From Myxococcales bacterium (GTDB taxonomy: Bacteria > Myxococcota > Polyangia > Fen-1088): DNA of 10,623 nt. The notes under the pieces were generated by a model. It saw only the letters and a list, made by a program, of their open reading frames with translations, was not told the origin of the DNA and made no database searches. The stretch's first letter is position 1; each line of letters starts with the position of its first letter. Shown here in pieces: positions 1-6,027 of the stretch. The stretch lies in NCBI GenBank assembly GCA_003159055.1, contig PMLH01000568.1, forward strand, positions 1 to 10,623. The letters are read 5' to 3'. The translations under genes and the position numbers were made by a program.

Positions 1-543
1 GTCGGTGCCCTTCTTGATGATGGTCGGCTCGGACACGCCGAATTGATCAACCCGGTTGCGAATGGTCTCGATGGCCTGTCGGAGCGAGATGTCTTCAATC
101 TCGGCAACCCGATCGGCGTCGAACTTCAGCTTCACGGTTCCAGTGGCAGGATCGCGGCTGACGATGTCGAGGTCACGACGGAACGGCTTCATCAGCTCGT
201 CGTCAAACTTCGCCATTTCGCCCGGCACCTTGAAGGTGATGGCGATGTCGTCACGACCGGTGCGAACCACGCTGGTCTCTGCGCCCTTTTTCCCGAGGGC
301 GTCGTCCACGTCGTTGGCCAAGCGGTCGACTTTGCTCGCCACGGCCTTCTCGATGTTGACCTCGTACACGAGGTGCAAGCCGCCTTGCAAATCCAACCCA
401 GGCCGGATTCTCTTCTTGAAATACTTCTGAAAGAAGGCCGGCAGTTGTTCGTCCTTGGTGACGAAAGTCGGCACCAGGTAGAGAACGGCCAGGACAATCG
501 CCGCGCCAAAAAGCGCAGCCTTCCACCACCACGATCGTTCCAT
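1..543 (-). CDS. secD: SecD, protein translocase accessory subunit (partial, 5' part only)
   Basis: This is the N-terminal 181 codons of SecD, the inner-membrane subunit that with SecF uses the proton-motive force to help SecYEG/SecA complete export. The frame is open through base 1, so the rest lies outside the window. It starts at ATG 543-541, with an AAGGA Shine-Dalgarno sequence (550-554) six bases upstream. One membrane segment covers about residues 5-28, followed by the family motif GLDLQGG at 49-55. The periplasmic P1 domain then begins and includes IRNRVDQFGVSEP at 161-173, highly typical of SecD. The gene lies 18 bp after yajC on the same strand, the classical yajC-secD order, so co-transcription is likely; secF would be expected further left. 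The family call is secure. Nothing odd is visible in the part present. Confidence 0.96.
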   Translation of the reverse strand, partial: MERSWWWKAALFGAAIVLAVLYLVPTFVTKDEQLPAFFQKYFKKRIRPGLDLQGGLHLVYEVNIEKAVASKVDRLANDVDDALGKKGAETSVVRTGRDDIAITFKVPGEMAKFDDELMKPFRRDLDIVSRDPATGTVKLKFDADRVAEIEDISLRQAIETIRNRVDQFGVSEPTIIKKGTD

Positions 544-549
544 CGGTGT

Positions 550-554
550 TCCTT
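550..554 (-). promoter_or_regulatory. Ribosome binding site of secD
   Basis: AAGGA on the minus strand, six bases before the ATG of secD. It fixes the secD start and lies in the 18-bp gap after the yajC stop codon. Confidence 0.7.
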
Positions 555-561
555 GTTCGAG

Positions 562-948
562 CTAGGAGGCCTTGGCCTCGGTCTTGGTCGGCTCGGTCGA
601 GGTCTTGAGCCGGCCGGTCACAGCACTGCGCTGAATCCTAATGCGCACGCCCTCCTGCACCTGAAGCGTGATTTCCGTATCCTTGATCCCGGAAATGCGG
701 CCGATGATGCCACCGGTGGTGACAACCTCGTCGCCCTTCTTCAGCTCGGCGAGCATCCTCTGGGTTTCCTTGGCGCGCTTGGATTGCGGCCGAATCACGA
801 TGAAGTACATCACCGCGAAGATGAGGACCATCAGGATGATGGGATTGCCGCCGAGCCCGCCGAAGGCGCCACCCCCGGATGGTTGCCCGGATGACTGCCC
901 TGGAGAGGGATTTGCTGCTTGAGCCAATGAGATCAGAAATTGAGTCAC
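562..948 (-). CDS. yajC: YajC, preprotein translocase accessory subunit
   Basis: A 128-residue YajC, the small single-span membrane protein that associates with SecD-SecF. A Gly/Ser/Pro-rich N-terminus (13-34) precedes one membrane helix at about 36-52, ending in IRPQ (52-55), the YajC signature. A basic stretch and a small beta domain follow, with LKKGDEVVTTGG at about 69-80. The length is usual for the family or slightly long because of the Gly-rich N-terminus. The start is GTG at 948-946; the only in-frame room upstream is four codons after a stop at 963-961, so no longer form is possible. No strong Shine-Dalgarno sequence is seen before it. The gene is followed after 18 bp by secD and preceded after 96 bp by epmA. 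Identity is secure; the GTG start is the best choice rather than proven. Confidence 0.95.
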   Translation of the reverse strand: MTQFLISLAQAANPSPGQSSGQPSGGGAFGGLGGNPIILMVLIFAVMYFIVIRPQSKRAKETQRMLAELKKGDEVVTTGGIIGRISGIKDTEITLQVQEGVRIRIQRSAVTGRLKTSTEPTKTEAKAS

Positions 949-1044
949 GAGGCCAAACGCTTACCAGAGGGGTGATCGCGGGTCAAGCAAGGATGCTGCT
1001 TCACGGTCATATGCCCCAGGGCATGTCCCGGTGGACAACGCAGC
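949..1044. other. Intergenic spacer between epmA and yajC
   Basis: This 96-bp spacer is the longest gap in the minus-strand gene run. It holds a short perfect inverted repeat, ATGCCC-CA-GGGCAT (1011-1024), with no following T-run on either strand, so it does not look like a classical intrinsic terminator. A promoter for yajC-secD could lie here, but I see no convincing -35/-10 pair. Confidence 0.4.
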
Positions 1045-2070
1045 TTAGACCTCGTCGTCCGCGAAGGCCACCACGTCGCGGATGGATGCCGCACCGGTCA
1101 CAAGCATCAGCAGACGATCGAAGCCAAGGGCGATACCGCAGGTGGGAGGCATCCGATCCAGGGCGGCCAGGAGGCGCTCGTCAAGGGGATAGACGGCTTT
1201 CCCGCGGGCGGCGCGGATGGCGGATTCTTCCTCGAAGCGCTTTCGCTGCTCGACGGTGTCGGTCAGCTCGCCGAAGGCGTTGGCCAACTCCAGGCCAGCC
1301 GCGTAGAGCTCGAAACGCTCGGCAGTGAGCGGGTCATCGGACTTGCGTCGCGCTAGGGCGGCCAGGGGCAACGGCCAGTCTTGCACGAAGACCGGGCGTG
1401 TCGTACCGAGGTGAGTCTCGACGCGGTCGAGGAAGATTTGATAGAAGCAGTCGTCCCAGGCGGCGCCGGGGGCGACGCGGCAGCCAGCGCGTTCGGCGAG
1501 AAGGCGCATCTCCGCCTCACTTTCATCGCCGCGCAGGACGATACCGGCATGGCGGTGCAGCAACTGGCGGATGGTGGTTCGCTCGAAGCTCCCCTCGAGA
1601 ACCATCGATTCGCCGCCATGAGAACCCCGGCGGCTGGCCGGGACCTTGGCGCAAGGCCAGACGCCGGCAGCGCGAGCGGCGGCCTCGACGATGGCCTCAC
1701 AGTCGCGCATGAGATCGTCCATCGAGCCACCGGCCCGATACCACTCGATCATCGTAAATTCAGACTGGTGGAAGGGACCGGCTTCCTCGGCGCGAAAGCA
1801 GCGGCAGAACTGCACGATGCGCGGCAAGCCGGAGGCCACCAGCCGCTTCATGTGGTATTCGGGCGAGGTGATGAGGTAGCGGTCGCGTTGGAGATCGCGT
1901 CCGGCGGGAATCGCGTCGAGGTGGATTTCCTGGCCGGGCGAGCACACGCGCGCAGGGGTTTCGACCTCGAGGAAATCCTCCGCTTCGAAGGTGGCCCGCA
2001 CCGCGCGCATCACGGCAGCCCGCACCGCGAGGGCGGGATGCCGACCGACTAGGCGCGCATGCTCATCCAC
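1045..2070 (-). CDS. epmA: EpmA (PoxA/GenX), EF-P lysine lysyltransferase
   Basis: A 341-residue class II aminoacyl-tRNA-synthetase-like enzyme of the EpmA family. It activates a lysine, (R)-beta-lysine in E. coli, and attaches it to a conserved lysine of elongation factor P. It is made of the catalytic core only; the N-terminal anticodon-binding domain of true lysyl-tRNA synthetase is absent. Motif 1 contains EVETPARVCSPG at 35-46. Motif 2 is at 91-111 (FRAEEAGPFHQSEF, then MIEWY). Motif 3 is GIALGFDRLLML at 312-323. ELANAFGELTD at 261-271 is the lysine-pocket region. Ala314 in GIALG matches the alanine of E. coli EpmA where lysyl-tRNA synthetases carry glycine. The start is GTG 2070-2068, 12 bp after the efp stop and in the same frame. 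No clear Shine-Dalgarno sequence is visible, so translational coupling to efp is likely. Having its substrate gene directly upstream strongly supports the call. Confidence 0.94.
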   Translation of the reverse strand: MDEHARLVGRHPALAVRAAVMRAVRATFEAEDFLEVETPARVCSPGQEIHLDAIPAGRDLQRDRYLITSPEYHMKRLVASGLPRIVQFCRCFRAEEAGPFHQSEFTMIEWYRAGGSMDDLMRDCEAIVEAAARAAGVWPCAKVPASRRGSHGGESMVLEGSFERTTIRQLLHRHAGIVLRGDESEAEMRLLAERAGCRVAPGAAWDDCFYQIFLDRVETHLGTTRPVFVQDWPLPLAALARRKSDDPLTAERFELYAAGLELANAFGELTDTVEQRKRFEEESAIRAARGKAVYPLDERLLAALDRMPPTCGIALGFDRLLMLVTGAASIRDVVAFADDEV

Positions 2071-2082
2071 GCGCGAGGCGGG

Positions 2083-2655
2083 CTAGGCGCGGCCCACGCG
2101 TTCCAGGTATTCGCCGGAGCGCGTATCGATCTTGATGATGTCGCCTTCGTTGATGAACAAAGGCACGGGGATGCTCGCACCGGTGCTGATCCTCGCCGGC
2201 TTGGTCACGCCAGTGGCGGTGTCGCCGCGGAAGCCGGGCTCGGTCGCCATGACCTTCTGCTCGATGAAATTCGGCAAGGTGACGCCGACCGCACGTTCGT
2301 TGAAGAACAGCACCTCGACCACGATCTGCTCGGGCATGAAGTTCGAATCTTCACCGATGGTCTCGTGCGGGATGTGAACCTGATCGTAGGTGGTCGTGTC
2401 CATGAACACGAAGCTGTCGCCTTCCTTGTACAGGTACTGCATCGTCTTCGTCTCGACGTTGGCCGGCTCGAGCTTTTCACCCGAGCGCAGGTTGCGTTCG
2501 ATGACGTTGCCGTTGAGCAGGTTTTTCAGCTTGGTGCGCGTGAAGGCCGCGCCCTTGCCGGGCTTGATGAATTGGAACTCGACCACCGTGAACGGATTGC
2601 CGTCCAGCATGACCTTGAGTCCCTTGCGGATGTCTGATGTGTCGTACGAGGCCAT
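2083..2655 (-). CDS. efp: Elongation factor P
   Basis: A 190-residue EF-P, the tRNA-shaped factor that relieves ribosomes stalled on consecutive prolines. It has the three usual domains: KOW-like at about 1-65, OB1 at about 67-126 and OB2 at about 131-186. The loop KPGKG (31-35) carries Lys34, the position modified in E. coli, and the OB2 signature DTRSGEYLERV is at 177-187. The conserved lysine plus the adjacent epmA indicate the lysylation route, not the rhamnosylated-arginine (EarP) or unmodified route. The start is ATG 2655-2653; the sequence just upstream has no strong Shine-Dalgarno motif. It is 42 bp after the TPR gene and 12 bp before epmA. No epmB (lysine 2,3-aminomutase), which supplies beta-lysine, is in the window. 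Identity is essentially certain. Confidence 0.98.
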   Translation of the reverse strand: MASYDTSDIRKGLKVMLDGNPFTVVEFQFIKPGKGAAFTRTKLKNLLNGNVIERNLRSGEKLEPANVETKTMQYLYKEGDSFVFMDTTTYDQVHIPHETIGEDSNFMPEQIVVEVLFFNERAVGVTLPNFIEQKVMATEPGFRGDTATGVTKPARISTGASIPVPLFINEGDIIKIDTRSGEYLERVGRA

Positions 2656-2697
2656 TGGATGGGCGGATTTAGCCTGCCCCGCCTAGAAGGTCAACCC

Positions 2698-4653
2698 TTA
2701 CGTCTCAGGCAGCGGGCACTTTGCGTTGCGAGCCCTCACCGCACGAAGCCCCGCCTTGTTCAAAACCGCACCGCGTCCAAGGTGCTTGAAGGCCTCCAAG
2801 TACACGTTCGCGGCCCGACAAGCATCGCCGTGGAGAGACAGGCTGTGATCGAATCTGCGCGCCGCCAATTTGAAGTCGTTGTCCTGCAGCGCAATCAGAC
2901 CAAGCACGTAGGCAGCCACTGGATTGCCCTTTTCGCCCTTCTTTTCGAGGGCGGAAAGCTCCGGCCTGGACGGAGGGGCTTCGTGCGCCAGAAAAGCCAT
3001 CGCCCGTGCGTCCCAGTCGATGTCGAGAATGCCGGGCGGCAGGCTCTTGAGCGTTGCAGCCAATCCATCCTTACCAGAGCGGACATAGGCAGCGCGCAAG
3101 GCGACCAGATCGCGCTCCGGCCCCGCCGGATGCTCAAGCAGCTGGCTTGCCGGCAGGCTTTCCCCGCGCCCCAAGCGAATTGCCAAGCCCGCCCATTGCA
3201 ACGGCACCGCCGCCGGATCGGCCCCCTTCCCTGCCCTCTGCAAGACCTCATCGGCCGCATCGATCTCGCCTAGCAGCGCCAGCAACAGCGATAGCTGCCC
3301 GAGCAACATCGGATCGTCCGTCGTCTGCGAGATGGCCTTCGCCTTGCGGATCGTTCCGGCGCGATCGCCTTCCAGGCGAGTCTGCAGGGCCGATTCGACG
3401 GCACATGCCGCTCGCACCGTCCGCGAGATCTTGCTGTCGCTGGCACAAGCGGTTTCGAGCCGCTTGGTCCAGCCAGGCTCACCCAAGGCCCGCTCGGCAT
3501 CCGCCAGAACCAGGCGCGCACGGGAATTGTCGGGGGATTTTCCCAGCATGGCGAGCAAAGCTCGTCGCGCGACGACCGGATCGCCACCCTCGATGCGAGA
3601 GGCGGCCCAATCGACAACCACCGGCAAGTTCTCCGGACCAATCCCGAGCGCACGGTCCAGATCCTTCGCGGCGCCCGCGGAATCTCCCGCCAGGCTGCGC
3701 ACCCGTGCCGAGGCCAGCAGGGCAAACGCCGGGGGGTCAGGCGCGTTCGCCGCCAGCGCCAGATCCGCATGCAGCTTGGCCGACGGGCGATCCCCGGCAG
3801 CAAGCGCGAGCAGTGACCGCGCGGTCGCCGCCAGTGCAACGCGGTCCTTGCTAGGTGCCGGAATCCCATCGGCGCGTTTCAGCGCCTCCTCGGCGTCTTT
3901 GCTGGCGTCCACGGCGTAGTCGCAGGTCAGCAAGGCGTCGACCAGCCCCAAGCGGACCAGGTCGTCTGGTTCTGCGGCGCGGCTCGCAAGCCCCGTGCGC
4001 GCCAGCTCGCGCGCGCGCATCAGGACCTCGAGGGCACCTGAAACGAGCGCACGATCCAGCTCCTCGCGGGCGCTTGGCCTGGCGGCGGGCTTGCCTCGCC
4101 CGTAGGCGGCGTAGCCCACCACAGCCGCGGCCATTGCCGCCGCCCCAAGCAGGACCAGAAGCACGGCCACCCCCCGACGCCGGGCGCGAGGCATTTGCCC
4201 ACTTGACACCGTCGGGCTGGACGATTGCGAGCCGAGCGCTGGATTTTGCACCGGCACAGGAAGCGTGAGCGGCACTCCAGGGGCCGCAACCAGGGCGCTG
4301 GGAGAGAACAGCTTCCCCGGAACCTTCGCCACCGGGCGCGGACGGAGCTCGGCTTGGGACTTTGCGCGATTCTGGCTCGCATCGGCATCAGGCCGCGGCA
4401 CATTGACCGGCGCGCGGATCTCGCCGGTCTTCTGTGCCTCAAGCTCGTCCGCATACTCGACCAGCGTGCGCGCCCGTTTGCCGTCGCCCCGACGGCCCAG
4501 GACCTCGGCCAAGACGCGAAATGCCGGCGAGAGCTCCGGCTGCTCCTGGCAGACCTTGAGCAGCACCCGCTGTGCAGTCTCCAGGTGGCCCTGCGCGAGG
4601 AGAGTCCGACCGAGCTCGACTTCCTCAGCGATATCGGCATTCGCTGCTAGCAA
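2698..4653 (-). CDS. Membrane-anchored tetratricopeptide-repeat protein
   Basis: A 651-residue protein of unknown specific function. An N-terminal helical-repeat unit (about 9-72, ELGRTLLAQGHLETAQRVLL and a second similar helix pair) looks like a TPR. A Pro/Ala/Ser-rich linker (about 75-155) follows. A single membrane helix lies at about 161-184, preceded by RARRRG, so the N-terminus should face the cytoplasm. A long alanine/leucine-rich TPR-like array (about 195-651) would then be periplasmic; this topology is inferred from the positive-inside rule. No catalytic motif is seen. The start is TTG 4653-4651: the frame is open further upstream to a stop at 4740-4738, but no ATG, GTG or TTG occurs there, and an early TPR begins directly after this start. 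It lies 42 bp before efp and may share its transcript. Such scaffolds are common in Myxococcota. The TPR and membrane-anchor calls are good; the role is unknown. Confidence 0.8.
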   Translation of the reverse strand: MLAANADIAEEVELGRTLLAQGHLETAQRVLLKVCQEQPELSPAFRVLAEVLGRRGDGKRARTLVEYADELEAQKTGEIRAPVNVPRPDADASQNRAKSQAELRPRPVAKVPGKLFSPSALVAAPGVPLTLPVPVQNPALGSQSSSPTVSSGQMPRARRRGVAVLLVLLGAAAMAAAVVGYAAYGRGKPAARPSAREELDRALVSGALEVLMRARELARTGLASRAAEPDDLVRLGLVDALLTCDYAVDASKDAEEALKRADGIPAPSKDRVALAATARSLLALAAGDRPSAKLHADLALAANAPDPPAFALLASARVRSLAGDSAGAAKDLDRALGIGPENLPVVVDWAASRIEGGDPVVARRALLAMLGKSPDNSRARLVLADAERALGEPGWTKRLETACASDSKISRTVRAACAVESALQTRLEGDRAGTIRKAKAISQTTDDPMLLGQLSLLLALLGEIDAADEVLQRAGKGADPAAVPLQWAGLAIRLGRGESLPASQLLEHPAGPERDLVALRAAYVRSGKDGLAATLKSLPPGILDIDWDARAMAFLAHEAPPSRPELSALEKKGEKGNPVAAYVLGLIALQDNDFKLAARRFDHSLSLHGDACRAANVYLEAFKHLGRGAVLNKAGLRAVRARNAKCPLPET

Positions 4654-4771
4654 CGCCGTCCATAGTACCCGCTTGGCTTGCCTCCGTCGACTACCACCGA
4701 TGCCAGAACCAGCGCCATCTGGGCAGCCTAGACGTGCCTAGACGTCACAGGCACTTCGACGTGCCTAGACG
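4654..4771. other. Intergenic region between the expansin gene and the TPR gene
   Basis: A 118-bp spacer between two minus-strand genes. Its right part is occupied by the 27-bp tandem duplication and its inverted repeats, which would lie in the 3' end of the expansin transcript. The remaining roughly 75 bp must hold any separate promoter for the TPR-efp-epmA operon. I see only a weak TACTAT -10-like hexamer close to the TTG start and no good -35. Confidence 0.4.
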
Positions 4772-4784
4772 TCACAGGCACTTC
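4731..4784. repeat. Perfect 27-bp tandem duplication over the expansin gene 3' end
   Basis: Bases 4731-4757 and 4758-4784 are identical 27-bp units placed head to tail. The right-hand copy contains the last codons and TGA (4774-4772) of the expansin gene; the left-hand copy is a non-coding echo just beyond the stop. The 10-mer GCCTAGACGT also occurs a third time at 4726-4735, directly next to its copy at 4736-4745. The third listed copy in the second unit is at 4763-4772. Each unit also contains the palindrome GACGTC (4741-4746 and 4768-4773). Replication slippage is the simplest origin. Confidence 0.95.
4749..4766 (-). terminator. Possible hairpin after the expansin gene
   Basis: AGGCAC (4749-4754) and GTGCCT (4761-4766) form a six-base-pair stem with a six-base loop, starting five bases beyond the expansin stop on the minus strand. 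There is no U-run after it, so it is at best a weak or factor-dependent terminator, or an mRNA 3'-end stabiliser. Alternative pairings exist with GTGCCT at 4734-4739 and AGGCAC at 4776-4781. Confidence 0.3.
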
Positions 4785-5890
4785 GGGAACTGCACCTTGG
4801 TATCGACGTCTTGGCCTTGCGCGCTGCCAGCGGTGATCGTGATTTTGCGATTTGCAATATCGGTGAGGTCGCAACTCGCCCCCGGAATGTCGGAATTGAA
4901 GTGCCAGGCGCCGTAGCTGGTGCGAGATCCGGTCTGGCCAGCGCAGGTCACCGAGGCGAGCGGGAGGATCTCGCCCTCGATGAACATCTCGTTGTTGTTG
5001 CCGGGCTTAAGACGCGCGATCACGTTGCCGGTCACCGGGCAAGGGATGTACTTCCACTGGGCCTGACCATGGACATTGGGATCGCCCTTGACCCCGCCGG
5101 CGCTGGCTGCCGCGTTGCTTAGATCCATGTGACCAGTCGGGTTGGCCTTGCACGGCGGATTGTTGTTGCCGTCATAGGGACATTCGTCGACGATGGTCAC
5201 GATCGCACTGCCGATCTGGATGCAAGCGCCGCAGCGATTGCTGGTGTTGAAATCGCCCGAGCTGTTGCCCGGAATGGCGGCAAAATTCCCACCGTTGACG
5301 ATGTTCTTGATGCTGTTGTTACTGCCGTTGTAGCCGCACGCCGTGGCGGCGTTGGGCAGGGAATAGGTGGTGTAGGTCGCGCTGCCGACCGTCCAACTCG
5401 AGGGAAAGCTGCAAGCGGTCGGCGCGGTGCTGCCGCCCGAACCGGTAGCGCCTCCAGTGCCGGACCCGCCACCGCCGCCGGTCTTGCCACCCGATCCGCT
5501 GCCACCCGGCGAGGACGTCCCGCCCAAGCCGCCCCGTCCGTCGCTGCCAGAGCCAGCGTCGAGCTGAACCGCGCCGCTCGCTCCAGCCTTTCCCCCCTGG
5601 CCGCCCTGCGAGGCGGGCACATCCGCGGCAGCATCGCTTGGGCTGGCTGTGGACGTCGATCCGCCTGCACTGCTGCCGCCGGATGCCTCTAGCCCACCCG
5701 CGCCACCCGAAGCCGCGACAGAACCGCCCGAGCCAGACGCTCCGCCGCTGCCGACAGCACCGCTCGACCCACCGTTTCCGCCATGGCCGCCGGTTGCGGA
5801 GGACTGCCCGCCTGAACCCTGGTTGCTGTTTTGTGGAAGACACCCCACCGAGACCAGCAGGGTGACGGCGAGACAAGCAGAACTTCGCAT
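4772..5890 (-). CDS. Expansin-like lipoprotein with long Gly/Ser linker
   Basis: A 372-residue secreted protein. Residues 1-16 form a signal peptide before Cys17 (SVGC, an acceptable but not ideal lipobox), so a lipid-anchored surface protein is likely. Residues about 22-156 are a Gly/Ser/Ala-rich linker with DAGSGSDG-type stretches. From about 157 there is an expansin module. Its D1 double-psi barrel has CGYNG (185-189), RCGACIQIG (219-227), VDECPYD (234-240) and GHMDLS (253-258); Asp235 and Asp256 match the conserved expansin/EXLX aspartates. The D2-type beta domain begins with QWKYIPCPVTGN (278-289). Ten cysteines in the module suggest disulfides. Expansins loosen cellulose or peptidoglycan-associated polysaccharide without hydrolysis. 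The usual adjacent aromatic pair of the D2 binding face is not evident, so cellulose binding is uncertain. The start is ATG 5890-5888 with AAGAGG eight bases upstream. It is alone on its transcript or precedes the TPR gene after 118 bp. Confidence 0.88.
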   Translation of the reverse strand: MRSSACLAVTLLVSVGCLPQNSNQGSGGQSSATGGHGGNGGSSGAVGSGGASGSGGSVAASGGAGGLEASGGSSAGGSTSTASPSDAAADVPASQGGQGGKAGASGAVQLDAGSGSDGRGGLGGTSSPGGSGSGGKTGGGGGSGTGGATGSGGSTAPTACSFPSSWTVGSATYTTYSLPNAATACGYNGSNNSIKNIVNGGNFAAIPGNSSGDFNTSNRCGACIQIGSAIVTIVDECPYDGNNNPPCKANPTGHMDLSNAAASAGGVKGDPNVHGQAQWKYIPCPVTGNVIARLKPGNNNEMFIEGEILPLASVTCAGQTGSRTSYGAWHFNSDIPGASCDLTDIANRKITITAGSAQGQDVDTKVQFPKCL

Positions 5891-5898
5891 CGAGTGGA

Positions 5899-5904
5899 CC
5901 TCTT
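5899..5904 (-). promoter_or_regulatory. Ribosome binding site of the expansin gene
   Basis: AAGAGG on the minus strand, eight bases before the ATG at 5890. It supports that start, which also gives a proper signal peptide. Confidence 0.6.
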
Positions 5905-5919
5905 GAAAGACGATAGCTG

Positions 5920-5950
5920 ATTAGAGCAGGAGGCTAAGCTCTTCCTTCAA
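5920..5950 (-). promoter_or_regulatory. Candidate sigma-70-like promoter for the expansin gene
   Basis: On the minus strand TTGAAG (5950-5945) is followed after 19 bases by TCTAAT (5925-5920), five of six matches to the -10 consensus. Transcription would begin near 5912, leaving about 20 bases of leader that include the AAGAGG site. The 19-base spacing is longer than optimal, so this is only a candidate. Confidence 0.25.
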
Positions 5951-6017
5951 CCGACCTTGAGACCCACCGTCGTCGCCCGGGAAGGCCGACATGGTCGGAT
6001 GACTCGAAGGCCAGGTC

Positions 6018-6021
6018 AAGG
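6018..6021 (+). promoter_or_regulatory. Possible ribosome binding site selecting a TTG start
   Basis: AAGG six bases before TTG 6028. It favours that start over the in-frame GTG at 6064, which has no comparable site. Confidence 0.4.
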
Positions 6022-6027
6022 TATCGT

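Larger units (their letters stand above)
5891..6027. other. Divergent intergenic region
   Basis: A 137-bp region between the minus-strand expansin gene and the plus-strand small-protein gene, expected to hold promoters for both. It contains a weak expansin promoter candidate (5920-5950), a short dyad CCGAC-ATG-GTCGG (5986-5998), and AAGG before the plus-strand TTG. I see no convincing -35/-10 pair for the plus strand. Confidence 0.45.

Noticed and set aside
43..894. Long plus-strand open frame over secD and yajC
   Set aside because: Antisense to two confidently identified genes; its product has no recognisable features and arises from GC-rich codon bias.
1011..1024. Palindrome ATGCCC-CA-GGGCAT as a terminator for epmA
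   Set aside because: Six-base stem with a two-base loop and no T-run; such a dyad is expected by chance a few times in 10 kb.
2059..2637. Plus-strand open frame of 192 codons opposite efp
   Set aside because: Mirror of efp coding sequence; efp is certain and the antisense product resembles nothing known.
4726..4784. Repeat array as a mini CRISPR
   Set aside because: The units are directly adjacent with no spacers and no cas genes are present; it is a simple tandem duplication.
5129..5692. Plus-strand frame of 187 codons opposite the expansin linker
   Set aside because: Ala/Arg-rich product typical of the complement of Gly/Ser-rich coding DNA.
5986..5998. Dyad CCGAC-ATG-GTCGG as an operator in the divergent region
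   Set aside because: Only a five-base stem, common by chance in GC-rich DNA; noted in the intergenic entry but not called as a site.
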